Source: Dacryopinax spathularia (taxonomy: Eukaryota; Basidiomycota; Dacrymycetes; Dacrymycetales; Dacrymycetaceae). Taken from it: a stretch of 64,000 nt of DNA. Shown here in pieces: positions 45,199 to 56,567 of the stretch. Under the pieces are notes generated by a model that was given only the letters and a program-made list of their open reading frames with translations, was not told the origin of the DNA and searched no databases. The stretch is from positions 1,922,001 to 1,986,000 of the forward strand of contig JBBPFI010000001.1 of NCBI GenBank assembly GCA_037974965.1, read 5' to 3'. Position 1 is the first letter of the stretch. Every line of letters begins with the position of its first letter. A program made the translations under genes and the position numbers.

Positions 45199-45650
45199 GA
45201 GCGAACGACTCCGATGATGCCCACGACCCTTAAAGTTGCTCCAATGCCCACGGCCAAAAATAATGTCTTTGCGAGCATAAGACCCTTAGTTACCAATGAA
45301 AAGCTGCCAAAAACAAAACAAAACATGTTTAACTCATTAAATGTACTTAATAAGAGCACATTATCGGCATAGCCAGGGTGTTGGGTGAAAAATGCTCCTA
45401 CCTTTGACATGCTACAATCTGGGTATGTGTACAAAAACTGACTGCCGGAAGTCGGGCCCTCAGCTTCAACTATGAAATAGATATTTTTGATCTCAGACAC
45501 TAACAGGTTCGGCCCAAACTAATTTTCTAGGACAGGGAAGAGAACTTAAAGTGATTTACGACGCGCGACGCGTCGTTTCGCGGGCATCCGAGTTCCTGTG
45601 GGCATCCGAGCTCATCCCGCGCCGAACGTGGGCATCCGAGTCGTTCCCTC
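45199..45650 (-). mobile_element. Non-autonomous Mutator-like MITE, copy B (inverted relative to copy A)
   Basis: This 452-bp element is homologous to copy A along its full length but in the opposite orientation. Terminal inverted repeats are GAGCGAACGACTCCGATG at the left and, read inward from the right, GAGGGAACGACTCGGATG. A perfect 10-bp direct duplication GTCTGGCCTG flanks it (45189-45198 and 45651-45660). The subterminal CGGATGCCCAC words and the hairpin ACGACGCG-TCG-CGCGTCGT are conserved, while the middle has many substitutions and small indels. It therefore inserted independently of copy A and is not a product of one duplication. It lies in the upstream region of the eS12 gene and could influence its promoter. 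Confidence 0.88.
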
Positions 45651-46734
45651 GTCTGGCCTGAGTCGTCTTCGACTCGGAGATCCGCAAGCATTGGCTGTTC
45701 TTGATCTTCCCTCTGCTTGAATTTGCGTACTGGCTCGAGCTTCAAAATGCAAGGTCATCTGATCATGTATCCACTTGCGGAGATTACAGAGGAAGGTACC
45801 AGATGCCACGACTTGCTCTGGATCTCTTCACTCCGGACACGGATAAGACCACCACTTGACCAAATGGCCACGCTTATTGAGGTGTTGTTCACGTCTTGTG
45901 TAGCTAAACGCCGCCTCGGCGCGCCTCGTGTCCAAAAACGGACGTCGTCTTTCATTCCACCCCGGGCCACTACAGGGCTGTTCCTTGCACGATCCCAAGC
46001 TTCTTCGCTCACGTGTCTGGCTTTCCGGCGATCAGCCATGCTCTCTTTTTGGATTGGGCAAGATTCTAGTCTTCAGAGTCCGCTCGAACCACTAGTCCGC
46101 TCAAATCACTATCGGGTTCCTTCGCTTTCCCGTCCCGGCGGAGAGGAACTCGGCTCTTTCCCGTCGGTGTGGGCAAGATTCCCATGCCCTCCGGCTCCGT
46201 ACCTCGAACTGGGAATATTGCTTTCCCTTTTCTGGTGTAGGACATGCTTCAAGCGCGCGAATCATGTCCACGGGCCGATCCCCAAGTCACGCTCCAGCGT
46301 TTTCGCTCCGCTTCGCCTGCTGCCTTGCTTCTCCTTCTCCGCCTAAGCCTGCGCTAGATGAGTCGAACGCGCTAAGATGGTCAGGTGTCAGGAACCGATC
46401 CGGCTTCTACGTGCTCCGGCAGCGGAAACGAGGCGCAGTAGTGCCATAAACGGATAGAAGAGGTGTCTCGCTGCAGAGTCGACGGGAAATCCCCGAATAC
46501 GTCTGCTTCTGCTCGTGGTCGATCTTGCCTTTTTCGATTAGTCGCGCCGCTCGATCTGTCCATGCACGTCGCTGGTGGGCGCGAGTGATCGGTGCCTTGA
46601 GCAAGTCACATTCGCGAGGCAGGCACCAGGAACGGTTGTGCGGGCTGAAAGGTATATAACTCACTGCATGCGGTGGAAAGAAAGACAGCAGCGATTGAGT
46701 ATCCTCCCTCTTTTGTCTCTCAAAGCCAGTCGAC
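45651..46734. other. Intergenic region upstream of the HsbA-like gene
   Basis: No gene is supported. A TATA element lies at 46653-46659. Long minus-strand frames overlapping this region and the next gene are antisense shadows. Confidence 0.5.
46653..46659 (+). promoter_or_regulatory. TATA box of the HsbA-like gene
   Basis: TATATAA is 75 bp before the start codon of a secreted-protein gene, consistent with a strong, inducible promoter. Confidence 0.6.
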
Positions 46735-47555
46735 ATGCACTTCCTGCGGTCCACTACCTTCGCCGTCCTCGCTCTGGCCTCCGCGGTCCATGGGCTCGCT
46801 GTTCCGGCTCCTGTCGCACTCTCGTCCCCAGCTGAACCGCTCAGCGAACGTGGACTGACCGTCACCCAAGTCACGGTGAACATCCAAGCCGTCACCGTCG
46901 CCTCGACAAACATCCAGAATGTCCTCAATACGCTAACGACCAGCCTCACTATCGAGACGATTGTCAAGGAGGGACAGGTACGCCGCTTCCAACGATCCAC
47001 GTGCGCATATATGCCAGATCTGACTCTTGACTGTTTCCGCGGTAGGCTATCGTCGCCGATTTCGGTCAGATCATCGGTTCCCTGGAAGGATTTATCCCGG
47101 CCATGCAAGGCTCCGGTCCATTCGGTGTCGACGACGCGCAGAAAATCGCTAATGTTCTGACTCAAGTAAGCAGATCCCGTTCTGACACCACATACCTCCC
47201 CATGCTCATCGAACCTTGTCTCCAGTTCGTCAAGGTGCATCAGGCAGTTCTTCAGACCGTCATTGGGAAGCATGGCCTGTTCGCGTACTGCGGCTTTACC
47301 GCGCCCGTCGCAGCCATCCTCCGCGCCCTGGAGGCCGCCATCGATGTGAGCTTCTCCGTCGCCCCTTTCACCAAACGTTGCTAACCGTCTCCCGTGCAGG
47401 CGTTTGCCTTCGCGCTCATTGGGCTCATCCCTACCCAGACTACGACCGTCCAAGCTGGACAGACCATGCTGGACGAATCGTGCACGGATGCTATCTCGAC
47501 ATACTCGGAGCTCTGCATCCCCATCGTCCTCGGCGGTATCTGCATCGGATTGTAA
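46735..47555 (+). CDS. Small secreted protein, HsbA/galactomannoprotein-like
   Basis: This small extracellular protein resembles the hydrophobic surface-binding protein A (HsbA) group, whose members coat hydrophobic surfaces and recruit secreted enzymes. Exons are 46735-46977, 47046-47165, 47226-47345 and 47400-47555 (212 aa). Residues 1-20 are a signal peptide (FAVLALASAVHGLA), then a Ser/Pro pro-region. The mature part is made of amphipathic helices rich in Val, Ile, Thr and Ala (VTVASTNIQNVLNTLTTSLT, AIVADFGQIIGSLEGFIPAM, AAILRALEAAID), closing with SCTDAISTYSELCIPIVLGG. The stop after GICIGL overlaps a possible GTAAGT donor, so a short further exon cannot be excluded. Family assignment is by pattern only. 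Confidence 0.65.
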
Positions 47556-47818
47556 GTGTCGCCAACAGCGTCAGATGCCCGCGTCTGCGCATGTGCCGAG
47601 TGTCTTCGGCTGTAGCTCGAGGCACTCGTTCAGAGCAGCCCGCTGTTTCCCTGCCTGTACTTTCATGTTTTGTGTTCAAGAAAGAATCGATTATCAGCGG
47701 GGTCCTCCGACCCGCCAGCTGTCTATGCCTCATCTCACGCGCTACAACTGGGCGAAAAATGGTCAACCTAATACATGTCGCCCCCCCATGCGCCTGCGGA
47801 TATTTTCTTACGTTTAAG

Positions 47819-49030
47819 CTATACCGATACATACCTAATATCTCCCGCGGCCTTCCTCACCCGATTCATAACCGCCAGCCCCTCGTCAACCTCCTCCACT
47901 CCCTCAACAAGGATCACGTCCACCCCCTCGCTCTCGAGCGTAAGCAGGCCATCAAACAGCCTTTGAGCTGCCTCTGCGGGGTTACCCATCTTCCCCAGGC
48001 CAAACCGCTGTATCTCGTAGTGTGTCGCTATACATGCTCTCGTGATAGGTGAATCGGACAGAGAGAGCAACCCCACCGTAAGGTCTTTCCCAGGGGCGAG
48101 GGAAGCGTGCAGCTCGTCCAGCACTTGCTGTACACTCTCTGCTTTCCTTCCTCCTCCTGGTGGTGGTGGGGACGCGAGAAGGAGGACAACAGGTACAGCG
48201 GGCGAATAATGTCGATATTTCATCCCTGGCGTCGTAGGCGCACTCTCGATCTCCTTATCTTCATAATCCCTCTTATGCACCAGCACCTTCACTTCCGGCC
48301 CCAAAGCCCGCTGGAGGTCCTCGGCCGTCACCCCTCCCGGTCTCAGGACCTTGACCACATCAGGCGAAGAAAGACCATCCACGACGGTCGACTCCAACCC
48401 AACTTCGCACGGACCGCCATCGAGGATCAAGGGAATCTTCCCCTTCAGATCCGCGTACACGTGACTCGCTTTCGTGGGCGAAGGCTTGCCCGACGAGTTT
48501 GCAGAAGGGGCCGCGAGCGGCGTTTCCGAGAGGGCGATGAGCGCTCGGGCGATCGGGTGGGACGGCATACGTATGGCGACTGTCGGTTGGTTGGCCGTAC
48601 ATATCTCCGGGATCTTCTCCGATTTCGGGAACAGCAACGTGAGCGGCCCGGGCCAGAAGGCAGCGATGAGTTTCTCGTATGTACTCGGTAGGCGGAAGGA
48701 AGGAGGGAGGAGAGCGTGAAGCATTGGCAAAGAGGAGATATGCACGATCAGGGGGTTGTCCGCTGGTCGGCCTTTGGTGCTGAATATCCGGCTGACTGAG
48801 GTGGGGTGGAGGGCGTTTGCGGCCAGGCCGTAGACCGTTTCGGTCGGGAGGGCTATGGGGAGCTGGTCGACCAGGAGTGCGTGGGTCGCTTCTTGTAGTG
48901 CGGAGAGGGTGGAGGGGTTTGACACGGTTGGAGGGGAGGAGGAATCGATAGAGGGGAATGTTATGCTTGAGCCGTCGCAAGGGAGGATTTTGGTCTCCAT
49001 TCTGCTTGTTGAGCTTGTCGCGGCCGCCAT
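47819..49030 (-). CDS. SUA5: Threonylcarbamoyl-AMP synthase Sua5 (YrdC family)
   Basis: This enzyme makes threonylcarbamoyl-AMP from threonine, bicarbonate and ATP, the first step toward t6A37 in ANN-decoding tRNAs. It is a single exon of 403 aa. The YrdC domain holds LPTETVYGLAANAL, IFSTKGRPADNPLIVHI, FWPGPLTLLFPKS, VAIRMPSHPIARALI, TPLAAPSANSSGKPSPT and DGGPCEVGLESTVVDG. The linker and C-terminal Sua5 domain follow (LRPGGVTAEDLQRALG, PGMKYRHYSPAVPVVLLL, AAQRLFDGLLTLESEGVDVI, AVMNRVRKAAGD). A second Met (METKILPCDG) at residue 11 is an alternative start; the longer N-terminus may aid mitochondrial targeting. It is divergent from the TMEM70-like gene. Confidence 0.94.
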   Translation of the reverse strand: MAAATSSTSRMETKILPCDGSSITFPSIDSSSPPTVSNPSTLSALQEATHALLVDQLPIALPTETVYGLAANALHPTSVSRIFSTKGRPADNPLIVHISSLPMLHALLPPSFRLPSTYEKLIAAFWPGPLTLLFPKSEKIPEICTANQPTVAIRMPSHPIARALIALSETPLAAPSANSSGKPSPTKASHVYADLKGKIPLILDGGPCEVGLESTVVDGLSSPDVVKVLRPGGVTAEDLQRALGPEVKVLVHKRDYEDKEIESAPTTPGMKYRHYSPAVPVVLLLASPPPPGGGRKAESVQQVLDELHASLAPGKDLTVGLLSLSDSPITRACIATHYEIQRFGLGKMGNPAEAAQRLFDGLLTLESEGVDVILVEGVEEVDEGLAVMNRVRKAAGDIRYVSV

Positions 49031-49409
49031 AGTTGAGAAGCGGAGGAGAGATGTGGCCTGACGGCCCAGACGAGCAAGAGGAGTGCGAGTCAGAGACAGC
49101 GTGAACCAGCGAGAGATAAAAAGTCGTGTGCCAGCTGGCGGGAGGTTCTCGAGACAGTACGTCTACGCCGCGGTCCTGCTCGGCTTCCACCAGTGTCAAT
49201 AGCCCAGAAGTCGGCTGCCTTCCTCAGAGGCTGCAACAATAGAAGCCAAACAAGAGAGAGATATCTATGACGTTTGTCCGAGTCTGTTTGCCGGAGAAGA
49301 GAGCGAGTCAGGACCGTAAGGGTCGAGAAGAACGGGCGTTTATCTCTCGCAGCCAAAACTTGGATGCAGCGCCACAGAAATAGGCGCCCACATTTCCTGC
49401 ATTCTACCC

Positions 49410-50183
49410 ATGCTCCGCCAACTTCCATACCTATGTCGCCAACTCCTAGGCGCCTCTAATACCCCTTTCCTTCGCTCTTCAACACCGTTACTAGCACAAC
49501 GAAGGTGGAACAACAATGTCGCCTCAACATCCCCGGCTGCATCAGCCAAAGAGAGTGCGGTCGAAGGACCGGTGATCTACCGCGCTCCCCTCGCTCGCCC
49601 ATTCAGGCAACTCAAGCTCTTCTCCCTCACTTCCCTCGGCCTGTCTACGGCTCTCTCACCACTAATGATGATCATCCCCGCTCCCCTCCCCACCTCGGCC
49701 CGGATCAGCCTGGCAGCATGTGCGGTCGGTGCTTCGGGGCTGTCGACCGCGTTGATCGCTTGGGCCAGTAGAAGTTTCGTGAACCTTATTAGAAGGAAGG
49801 GGGAGAAGGGCATGGAGCTGGAGAGCTCGGACTGGCTGTTGAGGACGATTCGGACGACGGTGGATGATACGAGTCTTCTGAAGGCTGCGGGTGGGAGGCC
49901 GTTCGCGACTTGGGAGTTGGCGGAGGAGGTTTATCCGCCTGAAGGGAAAGAGGTTGAGGAGGGCGGGAGGGAGGTGTTGGCTAGGACGGTGGATTGGAAG
50001 GGGCGCGTAAAAGGGGAGTGGGTGGTGGAGTGGAAGAAGGACGAGAGCGGCAAGTTGGTCGGGAAGTGCACGGGGACGGGCAGAATCATTAGGTGCGCTA
50101 CCGAGTATTGCTGCAACGAAGCGATGTGGCTAAGGGCATGCAGGTACTTCAACGTCGCCGATGAACTTATCGACCAGAGCTAG
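49410..50183 (+). CDS. TMEM70/TMEM186-like mitochondrial inner-membrane protein
   Basis: This is a predicted mitochondrial protein related to TMEM70-type factors that help assemble ATP synthase and other respiratory complexes. The coding frame runs through a 51-nt intron (50093-50143); removing it joins GTGRII to RYFNVADELIDQS and gives 240 aa. The N-terminus (MLRQLPYLCRQLLGASNTPF, then RRW) is Arg-rich and looks like a mitochondrial presequence. The family start block is VIYRAPLARPFRQLKLFSLT, followed by a two-helix hairpin (LGLSTALSPLMMIIPAPLP, LAACAVGASGLSTALIAWA) and SRSFVNLIRRKG. The C-terminal domain faces the matrix in known members. The exact orthology is inference. Confidence 0.75.
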   Translation: MLRQLPYLCRQLLGASNTPFLRSSTPLLAQRRWNNNVASTSPAASAKESAVEGPVIYRAPLARPFRQLKLFSLTSLGLSTALSPLMMIIPAPLPTSARISLAACAVGASGLSTALIAWASRSFVNLIRRKGEKGMELESSDWLLRTIRTTVDDTSLLKAAGGRPFATWELAEEVYPPEGKEVEEGGREVLARTVDWKGRVKGEWVVEWKKDESGKLVGKCTGTGRIIRCATEYCCNEAMWLRACRYFNVADELIDQS

Positions 50184-50447
50184 CAGCACAGTGGGTCATG
50201 AAGGGTGACCTGAACCATTTTGTTTGAAGGCTGTATTTGGACAACACGGACCAGCTCTACAATACATGGAGTATGTTAATGCAGTTGAAAGAAATGTCGA
50301 AGAGTTGCGGGGCTGTCCTTGCGAAGGTGTGCTTTGTATGTATGTATGCGTTGCTGTGTGGGAGGGAGCGGTTTGAAGGAGGATGGAAGAAGGAGAATAA
50401 ACAATAAACATCTATGATACCCCAGGTCTTTGAGATGATATACACGT

Positions 50448-53400
50448 TCAGAGCAGGCCCGCCTGGCGCAGCAACGCTTCGTAGTGTTCGTTTTGGAGCT
50501 TGGATTCCTCGAGCTCGCGTTTCAGTTTCCTGTTGCATGTGAGAAACGGCAACTGAGGCGACGAGACGACCTTACATGTTCTGAAGCGACAACTGGTTGC
50601 GAGCGTCCTTCGCTTTCTGCAGGTCCTTCGTCATGGCTTCCCACGCCTGGTCGTGCGGTAGGGAAGCGTCATTGAACATCCCGTCAAGTTCTTCGTTGAA
50701 CGCCTGAACGGACTTAGCAACACGTTACGAAATAGTAGCCCAAGACACTCACATCGTACATGATTTCCTTCTCCGTCGTGGCGTCATCCAAGAATTTCTT
50801 CAGCACGTCGCATTGCTTCTTGAGATGTTCCACGTCGGCCTTCAGTCTGTCGACCTCTGTGGACTTGCCACCAGCATCAGCGAGAACAATCTTCAGCTTG
50901 CTGCGCAGATCGTCCTGTTGCATGACGGCCTTCTTCAGACTGCTATCAGTCTGAACGAGAAGGCCTTCGACATTCTTGGACCATTCGTCAACGAAGCTGA
51001 GATCCGCGCTTGGCTTGGAAGGCATTTCCACGGGTTTGACAGGATTGTCGAAAGCGGCTGCTCTCGCCGACACGGCTCGTCCTTGTTCAAGGAGCAATCG
51101 CATCTCTGCCATGCGCTCCTCTCTGAACCGATCCTACAGCCCTGTTAGCCCTTTCTCACCACTGGGTTCGACATACTCACGGAGATGTGGTTAGTCTTAG
51201 GAGACCGAGGAATACCGTTGTCCTTCAAGTTGCTGACCGGATCCTTCGGAACAATTTGCTTCGCAAGGTTGCTCTTCAAGCCGTCTACCTCAAGCTTGAT
51301 CTTTTTCAAGGCACGACGGGAGGTGTTCATCTATTCGTGACTGTCAGTGAAAACGCTGGGAAAGTCCAATCAAATGGGCTTACATCTTCCTTGGTAGTCT
51401 CGGCAATGACTAACAGCTGATTGGCCTCTAGGACATCTTCGCGTCGATGCTGCCTGAGCTTCGAACCACGCCTAGGTGTACGGCTCTGTTGCGAATCTTG
51501 GCGCGTCGCACCAGACTTCTCGGTAGATTGCCGGCGCTGAGGTAGCCTGGTCGGAGGTGAAGAATCCGAAGAATGTGTTCGCTTGTGGGAGTTTACCCTT
51601 GTCGGCGACTCCAAGGGGAGATCACGGCATGCAGACGGCGATGCCTTTTTGACGGATGACTTCTTGATGATTGACAGAGGTTCTACGGGCCTCGGCGTGT
51701 TGGTATCCGTCGGAGCGAGCACTCTGCGAGGGGGTGTAGCGACTGCTGTGCCATCGTCGCTTGCCACAGGTTTCGGCGGCTGAATGGTGGCTGCGGTCAT
51801 GTCGGCCAACATGTCTTCCAAGTCAGCCGGCTGAACTTCCGGAGCAGGCTCCACGACCATATTCTCTGGGTCGGAATCTTCTGGAGGAAGTGCGATCGTT
51901 GCCGGTTTGGGAGAGCTGATTGGTGTTCTAGGACCACTGGGTCGGCTCAGGCGTCGCACGCGTTGAGGCTGCGGCGTGACGGGGCGACTCGTAGCCTGAG
52001 TAGGTGTCGTCGACCGCGGGCGAGAGTCCCCTGTCGAGGTAGACCTGATCGACGTGCCCTTAGTTGCCGTTGGTGGAAATGCGATCCGCTCGGGAACGTC
52101 AATGTTTTCTAGTTTGTCCGTAAGCATCTGCCTGCGCGCATATATGCGACACTTACGCCAAGATTCTTCGCTGATAGTGGACGGAACGGTTGGGGGCTGT
52201 CGAGGCGCTGTTACCGATTCCTGCTTTTGGCTGTTGTTCCGAGCAAGCTCGAGGCGCATACTCAAGTCCCACTCCGAATCGTGCGGACGCTCGGTAGTTT
52301 CCGGCTGTTCCATGTAAACCGCCTTGCGCTTCGGTGATGGCCGTGTCTCAGGAGAGCTGAGTTGCGAAATCGGACGCTTGATTGTAGAGTTCCGCCGTGA
52401 TGGAGAGCTATAAGCGGAATCATCATCGTCCATGACGGACGTCTGCGCGGTAGACGTGCTTCGAGACGACGAGAACTTGAAGCTGCCGGTACCCGTCGTG
52501 GTGGTTGTCGTTGTGGCAGTGAACGTTGAGACCCGGCTGGCACTCGACTTCGTACGCTTGTGGTGTCCATTGATGGTGCCGAAGACATCGCCCATGACTG
52601 ATCCTGGCCGTGAGTTGAAGAGGTTGCGAGATACAGAGTCGAGCCCGAAGAGCCCAGTCCTGGATCGAGCAGTTCCGTTATGATGAGGGGTCGCGGGTGC
52701 AGAGTCCACTCCAGTACGGAAGTTGAAGAGCCGGTATTGTTGAACTAAAAGATAGATGTTAGCAACGACCGCGCGGCGGTTCTGGGGTCCTCACTTGTCT
52801 GAATGACCCGCTCCGGAACATCGGACGTCTCTATGATATCCTCCTCATCGGGCTCAGCTAGGTCTTTAGTACTGATCTTCCACCGACAAAGATCACCCTC
52901 CATAGGTTGCACCCGGATGATCACATAAGGGCCGCCGTCAACTCCGAAAGGCAGATCATCCGCCTGCATCTCCCTCGGATCGATGTGCAAGACGACTTTA
53001 CCCTTCTTCGGCTCGCCCAGGTAGGCCGTCCGCTGATAGATGTTGAAGTACGTCCGAGCAAATGTGGTTTTGCCTCGGCTTGTCTCGAGTTCCCTCTCGG
53101 GCATGTAGCGCACAGTCGACCGATTTTGGCGGGTACGGTACTCTGCTTGGCATGTCCACAAGTTCTGCAGAAAGCGCTGCTTCCTATCTTGTGTCGTGAT
53201 GGGGTCATAGCCAATAGGTGCGGGAGGAACCACAACCGCGTAAGAACGGAAGGGACGACCGGCCCATCGATCGCTTTGGTCATGGGGTGGTCTTTCCAGA
53301 AACATGTGCATATCTGGCAGCAGTCAATATACGGATGGTGATCAGAAGCATGTCAGCTTACGTGGTCCTCCAGGGTCCGTGCCAACGACATCCAGGATAT

Positions 53401-54885
53401 CCATGACGCCCTTGCAGCTCATCTGTGGCTTGACCTTGCTCTTCGGAGCCGCTAGCGGCATCTGAGTGGCTTTCTCGATATCATCTAGTCCGGCTAGCGT
53501 TCGACCGGGAGTAGATTGGGGTCGCTTGACGATCATCAAGGTATCGTCGAACAGAAACAGGGTGCAGTGCAGGTTCCCGACAACAGACGAGGACGATGAC
53601 TGATAGCCCGATGAAGCTGATGATGATTGGGAGAGACCGGATTCAGTCAGCAGATCCTCCACATCGATGCAGTCGATGAAGTGGCGGTTGCTGCTAATGA
53701 GACCTGGCTGCAAAAGCCGTCAAAAGGCAATCGAGTGGATAGATATGATCCCTTACCGGAAACCCCTCAATCGAGCGCTCTAGTCGGTACATTATTGCTG
53801 CCCGTTTGGTGGGATCGTCCGCTTCACACAACGCCACTTTGTTCGCGCAATCGCAAGCTTCGCTCAGTTTGGCCCTCTGGTGATCGCTGGGATCCATCTT
53901 GTCAAGCATCGCTAGGAGTGTATAAGAACGGGCCACCGAGAAAGGAACATGACATACTCTTGAACATCATGGTGTATCTCGGTATGCGCTGTACCGGGTC
54001 CATGAGCAGTTCGCGCAATCCGACGCGATTTCGGCAATCTGCTGCACTGTACTTGACAGTCTACATCGGGAATAAGGCATGGCTCACTTCTTGGTTTGAC
54101 GAAGCATACCTCGATAAAGTGAGCGAATCCCTTGTTCTTGACTGCAAGCGATTCGAAGATTTTCTGCGCCTCTTCTCGTTTGGAATAGTATTGCTTATAG
54201 CAATCAAATGTCCTCAGATCGCGAAACTAGGGCGATTTGAATGAGATCAACATGGTGAAGGAACGATTGCAGAGTACTAACATGCTTGAGCGCAATGTCC
54301 CCTATCATCTCAGCTGCAATATATCCATTCGGGAAGACCATCGTCTCGAGATCTCGCAGGAAAGCTTCGTTCGCCGGCAGGATAGCATCGATATTCCCGA
54401 ACAAGGTGTTTGCTTCATACATCGGAATGATCGCCGTGTCGCTCCTCTTGGCAAATGTTCGGAGTTGGTCAGCGTAATCCTGCTTGGATGTCAGGGAACG
54501 TCGGTGTAGAATAAGGCAGGGACGGACCTTCTTCAGAATGCGTAAGCGTGTCACGTACGAGCGCTCGGTGGTAATGAGTTCTTTGAGGGTGTCTTGTAGA
54601 GCTGTGCCGTTCGTCATGGATCTTCTTCGAGCCGGACGATCTTGAGCCTACACAACCATTTAGACGCAATTCCTCCTTCTCCTCAGCGGAACTGCGCACC
54701 ATTACAGCCAGGTTCATTGATGATGCTGGAGCACTACTTGAGCGAGAAACGATGAAGGACATCGACCCCTCATGTGATGCCAATGGTTCGCCCAATGACG
54801 CCAATAGGTTATCGACTCGTTCGGCCTCTGGGTTGATGCCTCCTGCAAGGACGGTCAACATCCTCCTCGACTCCTGCCTGAGCAT
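50448..54885 (-). CDS. Large Dbl-homology (RhoGEF) domain protein with coiled-coil C-terminus
   Basis: This is a predicted guanine-nucleotide exchange factor for a Rho-type GTPase, and so for polarity or cytokinesis. I start at Met 54885 (MLRQESRRMLTVLAGG); a 52-nt intron then leads to AQDRPARRRSMTNGTALQ. The DH domain follows: LKELITTERSYVTRLRILKK, LFGNIDAILPANEAFLRDLE and later exons with MLDKMDPSDHQRAKLSEACD. A PH-like region carries HCTLFLFDDTLMIVKRP and FNIYQRTAYLGEPKKGKVVL. A long disordered Ser/Thr/Pro-rich part (51.3-52.7 kb) precedes coiled coils (SRRALKKIKLEVDGLKSNLA, STEVDRLKADVEHLKKQCDV). The end is KLKRELEESKLQNEHYEALL then RQAGLL. About a dozen introns; middle boundaries are approximate. 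Confidence 0.75.
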
Positions 54886-55782
54886 GCGTGCGCACCTGGT
54901 GCAAGCGTCCTCTCCTTCTCCACATTCTCAACCACCACACTGCAGAAAAATGCCCTCCTAGTCGTTTTCGGGCTTGACGAGACGGCCAGCGAATCGCCCA
55001 CGTTCAACGGGACCTTGCGAGGAGAGTATGACATGTTGGCCGTCGATGTTGATGTCGCCTGTTCTTCTCACGGGGCGCCCAAGGGGGCAGATGGAGGGTT
55101 GAGAGAACAGCAGAGAGCAGGTGTTGGATATGCGGACTGTGCAATGAGTGTCGGAATAGTTAAGGGCTCGACGTTCCAGGGGCGGACAGCCGGTGCTCAG
55201 TGTCTCTGACGCGGTCCTCAACGGATGCTAACCGTCAAAGACGCCTTCCAAATATCAGTCACGTGAACAGCTTACGTCACGTGTACTCATTAAAAGGGCC
55301 TTCCCGGCGGAGGCGGATCGACCCATTTTAGGGGGTGGGGAACGCGCGAGGCGCCGACCGAGTGGGAAAGAATTTGCGCCGTCAGCAATGTTGCGGATGG
55401 TGTCGCCTGCATATTAATGCCATCCCATTGTTTATTCAACGCTAGTCATCTGCGTTGGGGACGCGTCGGCCACCGGACACAGCATGAAGGTTTACTCGGA
55501 CAAGTCGTCTGATCGTATCAAGCTCCATCGGCGCGCAGCAACGCAGGAGGCCGAGCCCGATGACCGAATCAGGACGGTCTTCTGATAGAGGCGATTGGCT
55601 CGCAACTTTTATACCATTCGACTCATGTAAGTCAATGGACGATATGCCGCTAACAGTGAAGAACATGAACATGACAGACATGACAGTGGTGACAGGGTGA
55701 TCCAGAGAGAGATGGAGGGTAGACGTAACGCCCAGCCTGTGAGTGAGAGAGGGCGAGGAGACCGCGGATATCGCGGATATTG
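54886..55782. other. Intergenic region between RhoGEF and WOPR genes
   Basis: No gene is supported in this 0.9 kb, which must hold the RhoGEF promoter. Two short direct words GTCACGTGA-like occur near 55260-55285 (CACGTG-type E-boxes), a possible basic helix-loop-helix binding site; this is weak evidence. Confidence 0.4.
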
Positions 55783-56567
55783 TCAGCTCATGAAAGCAGT
55801 GGTCGTGCCAACCCGGAGTCCCTTCGTCTCGAACATGTCGGGAACGATGGCGATATCCTTGAGCTCTGGATCTGCCTCGACGGTGGGAAGGGTAGGCCAG
55901 GTCTGCCGGCGGAAGTACGTTGTCAAGTGCCACTTTCGCGGTTTCTTCGTGGGAGGCGCGCCGGGGTCGGGAAAGAGGGCGACTGCGGAGTATGTCTGCT
56001 TCGTCATCCCATCCGGCTTGATTGGTCGTGTACGCGACTTGGCATGGAAAGCGGGATGGACTCTACGGAGAGCGGAGGTCAGCGACACTTCTTTGTTCGC
56101 ATATATGCGCGTAAGTACTTCTCTGCTCCCGGCGGCAAGTCGATCTTCTCCTCGTAGTATAGAAACGGACCTTCCACTCTGCTCTGCGACCACTTCATCC
56201 TATCTGTCCAACGCTGAAAGCTGCCTCCTGAGCCGTCTACCCCCTGAAGAAAGTCGTACTCCTCCCACACGAAGACGGCTCCTTCCTTGATAAAGTCCTT
56301 GCATTCTTGGGCACTGAGTCGGCGACGGATCAGGGGCAGTACCCTGCGCAGCATGGATGAGTGATATGTGCGGGTATGCGGAGATGTGCGAGTCATACCC
56401 AAGTCTGACTGCTTCCAAGACAACGGCGGCGTCCTGCGAGTTCCTGATCTCTGCGGCGACACGTCAAGCCCATCCTACGCCGCACAACCACCGTACTCAC
56501 GCAGGCACGGATGGGTTGGCCTGTCTATTGGGTCTCCAAACTTGAAGTTCTCGATGTAGAGGGACAT
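55783..56567 (-). CDS. Compact Gti1/Pac2-family WOPR transcription regulator
   Basis: This predicted DNA-binding protein belongs to the fungal WOPR family (Wor1, Ryp1, Gti1, Pac2), which governs morphological switching, nutrient sensing and virulence. Exons are 56501-56567, 56399-56450, 56119-56343 and 55783-56062 (207 aa, in frame). WOPRa is spread over exons 1-3: IRNSQDAAVVLEAVRLG, VLPLIRRRLSAQECKDFIKE, GAVFVWEEYDFLQG, FQRWTDRMKWSQSRV, GPFLYYEE. WOPRb is PDGMTKQTYSAVA then RKWHLTTYF. The linker between halves is short, and there is only about 40 residues after WOPRb. Most family members have long disordered tails. The RWTDGxxWSxSR core reads RWTDRMKWSQSR, so one Gly is replaced by Arg. Confidence 0.85.

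Noticed and set aside
46407-47453. 348-codon minus-strand frame
   Set aside because: It lies antisense to the HsbA-like exons, has no motif and crosses their splice sites; a shadow of the real gene.
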